DNA of 64,000 nucleotides from Pseudomonas linyingensis (lineage in GTDB: Bacteria; Pseudomonadota; Gammaproteobacteria; Pseudomonadales; Pseudomonadaceae): positions 26,300-90,299 of the forward strand of contig NZ_FNZE01000003.1 in the NCBI RefSeq assembly GCF_900109175.1, in the 5' to 3' direction. Position 1 is the stretch's first letter; every line of letters starts with the position of its first letter. Shown here in pieces: positions 57,203 through 64,000 of the stretch. A program made the translations under genes and the position numbers. Under the pieces are notes generated by a model. The model worked only from the letters and a program-made list of their open reading frames with translations, ran no database searches and had not been told where the DNA came from.

Positions 57203-58558
57203 TCAGCGCTCGCGCAGCGCCTCGGCGCGCGCCTTGAGTACCGGCTTGAGCAGGTAGTCGAGCACGCTCTTCTGGCCGGTGATGATGTCGACGTTGGCGA
57301 CCATGCCGGGGATGATCAGCAGCGGCTTGTCCGCACTGCCCAGATGGCTCTGATCGGTGCGCAGCTGGATCAGGTAGAAGCTGTTGCCGTCCTCGTCGGT
57401 GATGGTGTCGGCGCCGATCATCTCCAGCTTGGCCTTGAGGCCGCCGTAGATGGTGTAGTCATAGGCGGTGAACTTGACCATCGCTTCCTGGCCGGGGTGC
57501 AGGAAGGCGACATCCTGCGGACGGATGCGCGCCTCGATCAGCAGGTTGTCTTCCAGCGGCACGATTTCCAGCAGGTCGCTGCCGGGCTGCACCACGCCGC
57601 CGATGGTGTTGACCTTGAGCTGCTTGACGATGCCGCGCACCGGGGAAACCACGCCGGTACGGCTGACCCGATCCTCGATGGCGCGACTGGAGGCGGTGAT
57701 CTTGCTCAGTTCGGTACGCACTTCATTGAGTTCCCTCAGGGCTTCGGTACGGAAGCGCAATTGGGCTTCCTCGATCTTGCGTTCGACCTCCTTGACCCCG
57801 GCCTCCGCCCGCGGGATGGCCAGGGTGGTGGCATTCAGCGAGCCGCGGGTTTCCACCGCACTGCGGCGCAGGCGCAGCACCTCGACCTGGGAAATGGCGC
57901 CGCTGGCCACCAGCGGCTCGGACATGTTCAGCTCGCTCTGGATCAGGCCGAGGCTGGAGCGGTATTGCTGGACCTTGGAGCGAAACTCCGCCAACTCCTG
58001 GATCTTCTGCTGCAGCTGCTCCTGCAGGATGCTGACCTCGCTGGTCAGCCCCTGCTGGCGCGAGCGGTACAGGGCCTCCTCATCGGCGGCCAGGCCCGGA
58101 GCGGCCTTGGCGATTTCTTCCGGCAGCTGCAGCGGGCGGCCTTCGCCCTCGGCACTCAGGCGCTCGACACGGGCCAGCAGGGCGAGGCGGTCGGCTTCGC
58201 TTTCGCTCATGTTGGAGACGAAGCGGGTGTCGTCGAGGCGCAGCAGCCGGTCGCCCTTGTCGACGATCTGCCCTTCGCGGACGAAGATCTCCGCGACTAT
58301 GCCGCCTTCCAGGTTCTGGATGGTCTGCACCTTGCTCGAGGGAATCGCCTTGCCTTCGCCGGTGGTGACTTCATCGAGCACGGCGAAGTAGGCCCACAGC
58401 AGCGCCGCGAACAGCAACAGGGCGATCAGCCAGACGGTCAGGCGGGTCAGTGCGGTGGAGTCCTCCACCAGCGCCCCCTGGACCTCCGGCATGAACTCGG
58501 TGTCGCGCACCTGGCGCAGCGGTTTCAGGTAGTCGCTCAATGCGTTGAGATTACCCAT
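57203..58558 (-). CDS. lapC: Type I secretion membrane fusion protein (HlyD/LapC-like)
   Basis: A 451-residue periplasmic adaptor. One N-terminal membrane helix (residues about 38-60) is followed by the HlyD hallmark VQTIQNLEGGIVAEIFVREGQIVDKGDRLLRLDDTRF, a long helical hairpin (about 110-290), and a C-terminal beta-barrel with VSPVRGIVKQLKVNTIGGVVQPGSDLLEIVP. It links the ABC ATPase to the TolC-like pore. It follows lapB by nine bases. The symbol is given because it lies with a LapA-type adhesin; orthology is inferred. Confidence 0.88.
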   Translation of the reverse strand: MGNLNALSDYLKPLRQVRDTEFMPEVQGALVEDSTALTRLTVWLIALLLFAALLWAYFAVLDEVTTGEGKAIPSSKVQTIQNLEGGIVAEIFVREGQIVDKGDRLLRLDDTRFVSNMSESEADRLALLARVERLSAEGEGRPLQLPEEIAKAAPGLAADEEALYRSRQQGLTSEVSILQEQLQQKIQELAEFRSKVQQYRSSLGLIQSELNMSEPLVASGAISQVEVLRLRRSAVETRGSLNATTLAIPRAEAGVKEVERKIEEAQLRFRTEALRELNEVRTELSKITASSRAIEDRVSRTGVVSPVRGIVKQLKVNTIGGVVQPGSDLLEIVPLEDNLLIEARIRPQDVAFLHPGQEAMVKFTAYDYTIYGGLKAKLEMIGADTITDEDGNSFYLIQLRTDQSHLGSADKPLLIIPGMVANVDIITGQKSVLDYLLKPVLKARAEALRER

Positions 58559-58567
58559 GATCGTCTC

Positions 58568-60727
58568 CTAGACCGATGCCGGACCGACGCGGCCCTTGCG
58601 CAGAGCTTCGATGACCGCTTCCTTCGGTCCGTCGGCGACGATCTTGCCGCCATCCAGCACGATCAGGCGATCGACCAGGCTGAGCATGGCGGTGCGGTGG
58701 GTGATCAGCAGCAGGGTCTTGTTGCGACTCCAGTCACGCAGGCGGCTGCGCAGTACTTCCTCGCTGCTGTTGTCCATCGAGCTGGTCGGCTCGTCGAGCA
58801 GCAGCAGTGGCGGATTGAGCAGCAGGGCGCGGGCCAGCAGCACAGCCTGGCGCTGGCCGCCGGAGAGTAGTTGTCCGCGCTCGCCGACCGGGCGCTCGAA
58901 GCCTTGCGGATGCTGGCGGGCCAGCTCGCTGACGCCGCTCAGTTCGGCCACCTCGAGCAGGCGCTCGTCGCTGATGTAGCGTGCGCCCAAGGTCATGTTG
59001 CTGCGCAGGGTGCCGGCAAGCAGCGGCAGGTCGTGGGCGACGTAGCCGATCTGGTGGCGCAGGTCGGCGACGTCGATCTGCCGTTGGTCGAGGCCGTCGA
59101 ACAGGATCTGTCCCTCGCTCGGGCTGTAGAAGCCCATCAGCAGGCGGGCGAGGGTGCTCTTGCCCGAACCGCTGCGGCCGATGATGCCGATCTTCTCGCC
59201 GGGGGCGATGCGCAGGTTGACGCCCTGCAGCGCCGGAGTGCTCTGCTCCGCGTAGCTGAAGCTCACCTGGCGCAGTTCCAGCGCGCCTTTCAGACGGGTG
59301 TGTTCCAGCGGCCGTTGCTGGCTGTCGCGTTCCTGCGGCAGGGACATCAGCGCATCGGTGCTCTTCATGGTCAGCTGGGCCTGCTGATGGCGGGTGATCA
59401 GGCTGGCGATCTGCCCCAGCGGCGCCATGATCCGGCCATTGAGCATGTAACAGGCGATCAGAGCACCCACGCTAAGGTTGCCGGCGATGATGCCGTACAC
59501 GCCGCCGACGATCATGGCCACCCCGGCCATCTGCTGGAGGAACAGCGTGCCATTGAGGGCGATGGCCGAGAGCAGGCGGGCGTGGGCATCGAGCCGGGTC
59601 AGGGCGCCGTGGGTGCTTTCCCACTGGTGCTGGCGCTCGCTCTCGGCGCCGCAGCTTTTCAGGGTTTCCAGACCGCCGAGGGTTTCGATCAGCAGGGCCT
59701 GTCGCTCGGCTCCCAGCGCCAGGCTGCGCTGTACGGTGTCGCGCAGGCGGCGCTGGATGACGAAGGCGAACAGGGCGGTGATGGGGAAGGCCAGCAGCGG
59801 AATGACCACCAGCCAGCCGCCGAGCAGGCCGATCACCACGGTCATCAGCAGGGCGAAGGGCAGGTCGATCAGGCTGGTCAGGGTTACCGCAGTGAGAAAC
59901 TCGCGCAGGCCCTGGAAGTCGTGAATGCTCTGGGCGAAGCCGCCGATGCTGGCGGGCCGGGCCTTCATCATCATCCCGGTGATACGTTCGAACAGGGTGG
60001 CGGAGAGCACCACATCGGTCTTCTTGCCGGCGATGTCGAGCAGGCGAAAGCGCAGGACGCGCAGCAGCAGTTCGAACAGGGTACCGACCAGCAGGCCGAT
60101 GGTCAGCACCCACAGGGTGGAGAGCGCCTGGTTGGGTACCACGCGGTCGTAGGTCTGCATGACGAACAACGGCACCATCAGGCCGAGCAGGTTGATCAGC
60201 AGGCTGGCGAGCAGGGCGTCGGTGTACAGCCAGCGCGACAGCTTGAGGGTGTCGCGAAACCACGACTTGACGCGGGGGACCAAAGGCGAGCGCAGCTCCT
60301 CCAGCTCGTGGCGCGGGCGGGCAAACAGTGCCTGGCCGGCGTATTCGCCGGCCAGCTCCTCGCGCTCCACCCACTGTTCGCCACCGGCCGTTTCGCAGGG
60401 CAGGATCAGCGCGCTGCCCTGTTCGTCCCAGCGACACAGCACGGCACTGCGCCCGTTCTTGAGCAGCAGCAGTACCGGCAGGTTGAGCGCTGAAATGGCG
60501 GCTAGCGGCCGGCGCAGCAGGCGGGCCTGCAGACCCGCGCGGGCGGCTGCTCGTGGCAGCAAGTCGGCGGTGAGGCGCTGGTTGGGCAAGGGCAGGCCAG
60601 CGCTGAGGCTGGCCCGGCTGGTCGTGCGTCCATGCAGTTTGCTGAGTATCAGCAGTCCGTCGAGCAGCGGATCATCGAAGCTTTGTCGCTGCTCATTGGC
60701 TAGGCCCACCTGTTCCATGGTCGTCAC
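58568..60727 (-). CDS. lapB: Type I secretion ABC transporter (LapB-like)
   Basis: A 719-residue exporter ATPase. Residues about 15-140 are a C39 peptidase-like domain without the catalytic cysteine, as in exporters of giant RTX adhesins that do not cleave a leader. A six-helix membrane domain follows (about 165-450), then the ATPase domain with Walker A IIGRSGSGKSTLAR, signature LLSGGQRQAVLLARALL and Walker B LLLLDEPTSSMD. The start is taken as GTG at 60727, with GGGGGAAG five bases upstream; an ATG three codons in (60718) is poorly spaced. Confidence 0.9.
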   Translation of the reverse strand: MTTMEQVGLANEQRQSFDDPLLDGLLILSKLHGRTTSRASLSAGLPLPNQRLTADLLPRAAARAGLQARLLRRPLAAISALNLPVLLLLKNGRSAVLCRWDEQGSALILPCETAGGEQWVEREELAGEYAGQALFARPRHELEELRSPLVPRVKSWFRDTLKLSRWLYTDALLASLLINLLGLMVPLFVMQTYDRVVPNQALSTLWVLTIGLLVGTLFELLLRVLRFRLLDIAGKKTDVVLSATLFERITGMMMKARPASIGGFAQSIHDFQGLREFLTAVTLTSLIDLPFALLMTVVIGLLGGWLVVIPLLAFPITALFAFVIQRRLRDTVQRSLALGAERQALLIETLGGLETLKSCGAESERQHQWESTHGALTRLDAHARLLSAIALNGTLFLQQMAGVAMIVGGVYGIIAGNLSVGALIACYMLNGRIMAPLGQIASLITRHQQAQLTMKSTDALMSLPQERDSQQRPLEHTRLKGALELRQVSFSYAEQSTPALQGVNLRIAPGEKIGIIGRSGSGKSTLARLLMGFYSPSEGQILFDGLDQRQIDVADLRHQIGYVAHDLPLLAGTLRSNMTLGARYISDERLLEVAELSGVSELARQHPQGFERPVGERGQLLSGGQRQAVLLARALLLNPPLLLLDEPTSSMDNSSEEVLRSRLRDWSRNKTLLLITHRTAMLSLVDRLIVLDGGKIVADGPKEAVIEALRKGRVGPASV

Positions 60728-60770
60728 GGCAACTTCCCCCGTACAGCAAGTGAGTCATCATTGTTATTCT

Positions 60771-62123
60771 CTATTTCATGCTGGGCAGACGTGCTTCGCT
60801 CCTCACCTCGGTCAGGGCCAGCGCTTCGCTTGGGGGGACGACGTTGTGCTTGCGCAGCAGATCGCCCATGACCGCCAGGACCCGGTACATGGAGAACTCC
60901 TCGGTGTAGCGCACCTCGGTATAGCGGCGGTTGGCGGTGAACAGCTCGTTCTCGCTGTCGAGTAGGTCGAGCAGGGTGCGCTGGCTCAGGGAGAACTGCT
61001 CCTGATACGCCCCACGTACCTTGGTGGTATTGCTGGCGTAATCGAGGGCTATGGGGGTCTGCAGACGGGCGTTTTCCATCGCGTTCCACGACAGCATCAG
61101 GTTTTCGTTGAGCACCCGCAGGGCATTGTTGCGGATGTCCATCGATTCGTTGATCTGGTGAGCGCCTGACTGCAGCAGAGCCTTGTCGCGCATGCCGTTG
61201 AACAGGTTGTAGTTCATCACCACGCCGGCATACCAGCGATTGTAGTGACCTTCGTCGCCACTGATGTTGTCGTCGGCATTGCCCGACAGCTCGACATCGA
61301 AGCGCGGATAGAACTTGGATTTGGCCGCCTCGTACTGTTTTTCGGCGGCATGTACATCGGCCTGGGCCGACTTGAGCAGCGGGTTGTTGGCCATGACCTG
61401 GTCGCGAGCGCTGGCCAGACTGGCGGGCATCTGGCTGCGAATCGAGGCCGGGGTTTCCAGCTCGTCGGGCATGCGGCCGACGGCGCTGAAGAAGTTGGCC
61501 TCGGCATCGGCCAGGTTCACCTGCTCGGTGTAGAGGTTGTTCTCTGCCAGGGCCAAGCGGGCTTGCGACTGGTCACGGTCGGCATTGCTGCCAACTCCCC
61601 GCTCGGAGCGCAGGCTGATCTGGTCGTGGATGCGCCGGTGCGCCTGCAGGTTGTTTTCCGCCAGGGCCACCATCTCGCGGCGCATTAGCACATCCAGGTA
61701 CACCTCGACGGTGCGCAGAGCCAGGCTTTCCGTGGCGCCCAGTAGACGGTAGGCGAGTGAGTTGACCACTGCTTCGTTGCGCGCCACTTCATTGGGGGTG
61801 TTGAACCCATCGAAGACCATCTGCCGCAAGCGCAATTCTGCGGTGCGAGCATTCAGGGTTTCCGTGTTGTGATCGCCGAAAGCCCGGGTGCTTACGCTGT
61901 CGCTCTGCTCCCGCCCATAGCTTGCCAACATGTCGACCGTTGGCAGATAGCCGCCCTTGGCAATCTTCAGCGACTCATCAGCCGCCAAGCGGCTGTTGCT
62001 GCCGGCATGGACCTCAGGGTGGCTGTCGATGGTGCTCTGGATCGCTTCCGTGAGTGTCATGGCCGAAGCTGGGTTGAAACCTGCTGCCAGCAGCAGTCCC
62101 ACCCACATAGATGAGAGGCGCAT
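60771..62123 (-). CDS. lapE: Type I secretion outer membrane channel (TolC/LapE-like)
   Basis: A 450-residue TolC-family protein with signal peptide (MRLSSMWVGLLLAAGFNPASA). It has two repeated helical/beta segments; MTLTEAIQSTIDSHPEVHAGSNSRLAADESLKIAKGGYLPTVD and AHQINESMDIRNNALRVLNENLMLSWNAMENARLQ are typical of type I secretion outer membrane proteins. AAGGAG six bases before the ATG at 62123 makes it the better start than 62141. It is first of three genes read leftward, divergent from the adhesin gene. Confidence 0.9.
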   Translation of the reverse strand: MRLSSMWVGLLLAAGFNPASAMTLTEAIQSTIDSHPEVHAGSNSRLAADESLKIAKGGYLPTVDMLASYGREQSDSVSTRAFGDHNTETLNARTAELRLRQMVFDGFNTPNEVARNEAVVNSLAYRLLGATESLALRTVEVYLDVLMRREMVALAENNLQAHRRIHDQISLRSERGVGSNADRDQSQARLALAENNLYTEQVNLADAEANFFSAVGRMPDELETPASIRSQMPASLASARDQVMANNPLLKSAQADVHAAEKQYEAAKSKFYPRFDVELSGNADDNISGDEGHYNRWYAGVVMNYNLFNGMRDKALLQSGAHQINESMDIRNNALRVLNENLMLSWNAMENARLQTPIALDYASNTTKVRGAYQEQFSLSQRTLLDLLDSENELFTANRRYTEVRYTEEFSMYRVLAVMGDLLRKHNVVPPSEALALTEVRSEARLPSMK

Positions 62124-62207
62124 GGGTATCTCCTTTTCCATTGGTGTCCACTTGCTTAATGGTCGTGCGCCAAATAAATGACTTCCACTGCAGGCCGGCG
62201 CTTTTTT

Positions 62208-62233
62208 ATGTTCCTACTAAGATCTAAGAACAT
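62208..62233. promoter_or_regulatory. Inverted repeat in the lapE/adhesin divergent region
   Basis: ATGTTC (62208-62213) and GAACAT (62228-62233) are exact inverted copies 14 bases apart, 85 bases before lapE and 365 before the adhesin gene. The whole 474-base intergenic region is A+T-rich on its left half, unlike its surroundings, and is the likely site of control for both transcripts. Regulator unknown. Confidence 0.4.
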
Positions 62234-62446
62234 CTATCAGTGTTTGCTTAGAGCGATTTCTCATAATAGATATGACCAAACAGTCTGATATGCCCTGAAA
62301 AAAGCACCACATTGTTTAAGGGGAACAATCAATCAATGGAAGTCCGGTTAAGCCAGATTTTGATTTTGCAGATTTCACAAGAGCGGTCGGATGCAGGGAG
62401 AGCGCAAACAGGGGGAAAGCTGCAGCGTGGAGAAAACGGTCACGGG

Positions 62447-62466
62447 AATGACGGTTTTACGTCATT
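62447..62466 (+). promoter_or_regulatory. Leader hairpin upstream of the adhesin gene
   Basis: AATGACG (62447-62453), loop GTTTTA, CGTCATT (62460-62466), followed by TTTGC. It could be a weak terminator or attenuator in the adhesin leader, 131 bases before its start. Confidence 0.35.
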
Positions 62467-62597
62467 TTTGCTGCGCTAGACGGGACGCACGACCACAAAC
62501 CTCTGCAGTAGCCACCCTGTAAGCAGCTGTTCGGCCCTGTTCGGGCATTCAGCGACGCATGACAGCCGCCAGTTGCGGCTGTATGGAGGGTGGGGTA

Positions 62598-64000
62598 ATG
62601 GCTACGTTGATCGGTATTGTCAGGGTGGTGGTCGGAGAGGTTTTTGCCGTAGCCGCGGATGGGGGCAAGCGTGAGCTGGGTGAGGGGGATCGAGTCTATG
62701 CCGGTGAGCAACTGCTCACCGGTGCCGGGGGCGCCGTAGCCATTCGCCTGGTCAATGGCGGCGAGCTCACCGTGGGGCGTGACAGTTCGCTGCTGCTGGA
62801 TAACCAGCTGCTGGCGGGCGAGGGCGCTCGCGCCGCGATTCAACCCGCTACCCCCGAATATGCACCCACTGCCCAGGACCTGGCCGAAGTCGAGGAGGTT
62901 CAGCAAGCCATCGCCGCCGGTGTCGACCCGAGCCTCAGCCTGCCAGCCACTGCCGCCGGTGCCGGTGCCGGAGGAGCTGGGAGTGGCGGGGGCGGTATCT
63001 CCTTCGTGCTGCTGGACGAGACGGCCAACCGGGTAGATCCGAATATAGGCTATCCGACGGGGCCGCTGGAGTTTGCCCCGCTGTTCCCAGAGACTTTCCC
63101 GCAGGGGGCGGATGAGACGCCGGATACCATTCCCTCGCTTCGAGTCGAATACTTTGCCGACCCTACGGGGCAGGTTCTGACGGAGCGCGGTTTCGTGGAT
63201 GAGGCCGCACTTCCGGGGGGCAGCCAGCAAGGGAGCGTTGCGCAGGTTTCCCATGGCCGGGTGAGCATCAGCTCACCGGATGGTATCGCCGCGTTGCAGG
63301 TCCTCGACAAGGATGGCAACTGGGTGGATGTCACCGGCGGCGGCATTGTTCGTGGTGAGTACGGCACCTTGATCGTCTCCCCGGGAGGCGGTTGGGTGTT
63401 TACCCTCGACCGCAGCGCTTCACATGGCGCCGATGACCAGAGCCAGCAGATCTTCCCGGTGCGGGTGATCGACGGCGATGCAGATGTATCCCCTACTGTG
63501 TCGTTGGTAATCGATATCACAGACGATGTGCCTAACGCGATGGACGATGAGCCATCCAGCCTTGTCGAAGATGGCGTTAGCTTGGTCGCGGGCAACGTGT
63601 TGCTCAACGACGAGCATCCGAATGGCCAGATCGGTGCGGACGGTCAGACCTTCAGCGTCTGGAATACCCCTGAGTCGAGCGTACTATCGGCCTACGGCAC
63701 CGTGGTGCTGGGGGCGGATGGCAGCTACAGCTTCACCCTGGACAACACGCTGGCAGCCACCCAGGCACTCAATGCGGGGCAGGTGGTAAGCGAAACCTTC
63801 ACCTACACCATCGTCGACGGCGATGGCGATACGGACACCGCGACCCTGACCCTCAGCGTGACCGGCACGGCCGACGGCGTCGTGCTGGGCGGCCTGGATG
63901 GCACGGGTAGCGAGATCGTCGTCGACGATGCGAACCTCAGTGACGGCAGTGCCGCGAATCCGGCGCTGCTGACGCAGACGGGCAGCTTCACCTTCAGCGC
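62598..64000 (+). CDS. Giant LapA-type adhesin, N-terminal part (3' truncated by window)
   Basis: The frame is open from the ATG at 62598 (GGAGGG seven bases upstream) to the window edge, about 467 residues. Residues 1-125 fit the retention module of large type I secreted adhesins (MATLIGIVRVVVGEVFAVAADG..., then VNGGELTVGRDSSLLLD). TAAG at residues 118-121, just before a glycine/alanine linker, is the LapG cleavage motif. Residues about 300-467 begin VCBS/Ig-like repeats, with FTYTIVDGDGDTDTATLTLSVTGTADG. The C-terminal secretion signal lies outside. It should hold cells on surfaces under c-di-GMP control. Confidence 0.88.
   Translation, partial: MATLIGIVRVVVGEVFAVAADGGKRELGEGDRVYAGEQLLTGAGGAVAIRLVNGGELTVGRDSSLLLDNQLLAGEGARAAIQPATPEYAPTAQDLAEVEEVQQAIAAGVDPSLSLPATAAGAGAGGAGSGGGGISFVLLDETANRVDPNIGYPTGPLEFAPLFPETFPQGADETPDTIPSLRVEYFADPTGQVLTERGFVDEAALPGGSQQGSVAQVSHGRVSISSPDGIAALQVLDKDGNWVDVTGGGIVRGEYGTLIVSPGGGWVFTLDRSASHGADDQSQQIFPVRVIDGDADVSPTVSLVIDITDDVPNAMDDEPSSLVEDGVSLVAGNVLLNDEHPNGQIGADGQTFSVWNTPESSVLSAYGTVVLGADGSYSFTLDNTLAATQALNAGQVVSETFTYTIVDGDGDTDTATLTLSVTGTADGVVLGGLDGTGSEIVVDDANLSDGSAANPALLTQTGSFTFS

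Noticed and set aside
62171..62182. CAAATAAATGAC as a FleQ box
   Set aside because: At least three mismatches to the core consensus; too weak to list as a feature, kept only as an idea in the adhesin control region.
63050..63607. 185-codon minus-strand open frame within the adhesin gene
   Set aside because: Antisense of the adhesin; serine/threonine/proline-rich translation with no family.

Overview
The window is chromosomal DNA of high G+C content from a Pseudomonas-type gammaproteobacterium. The best evidence is gene order: ispF-truD-surE-pcm-nlpD-rpoS followed by an rsmZ small RNA, gfnR/adhC/fghA, rnd-ycgL-ycgN, the oligopeptidase B to glutamine amidotransferase block, the cysK/MoxR/VWA block, and a LapA-type adhesin with its own type I exporter. 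I see no insertion sequence, prophage, CRISPR array, rRNA or tRNA.

Layout. 1-4665: an Mrp (Sha/Pha) multisubunit Na+/H+ antiporter operon, with the fused A/B subunit cut by the window edge, then C, D, E, F and G. 4728-6211: a lipoprotein, ihfB and a LapA-domain membrane protein. 6312-10786 (minus): CoA-transferase, LuxR regulator, MoaF-family protein and two short-chain dehydrogenases, a metabolic cluster of unknown substrate. 10939-20441: a five-gene envelope module made of a ribbon-helix-helix-like/DUF2170 protein, a PspA/IM30 (ESCRT-III superfamily) protein, a YqiJ-like membrane protein, a YqiK-type flotillin and a 1744-residue DUF3686/AAA+ ATPase. This is the most intriguing part of the window. 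20595-22351: a diguanylate cyclase and yaeQ. 22376-26856: 5-oxoprolinase genes pxpABC with an NRAMP-fold transporter that lacks the metal-binding motif, and a divergent winged-helix regulator. 26895-30693: recJ, an Old Yellow Enzyme and a DUF533 protein.

30700-33895 is the glutathione-dependent formaldehyde detoxification locus (LysR regulator, adhC, fghA). 33991-39912 is a tightly packed run, ispF-truD-surE-pcm-popT-nlpD-rpoS, which contains a DUF368 undecaprenyl-phosphate translocase gene not present in the order I know from E. coli and PAO1. After rpoS comes a well-formed RsmZ RNA with a GacA box about 180 bp upstream of its predicted start, so the stationary-phase sigma factor and a Gac/Rsm output RNA sit side by side.

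40438-49911 holds sulfurtransferase, RNase D, YcgL, YcgN, a secreted metallopeptidase-like protein, an APC permease, oligopeptidase B, a small membrane protein and a class II amidotransferase. 50017-57199 holds a cold-shock protein, aceK, cysK, a MoxR/VWA pair, an EamA exporter and a DTW-domain tRNA-modification enzyme. 57203-64000 is a biofilm adhesin locus. The exporter genes (lapE-lapB-lapC order) run leftwards, and a giant adhesin with an N-terminal retention module and a TAAG cleavage motif for a LapG-type protease runs rightwards off the window edge.

All calls come from reading the sequence and from knowledge of the families. No database search was run. Long antisense open frames are common here because of G+C-rich codon use and were left out.
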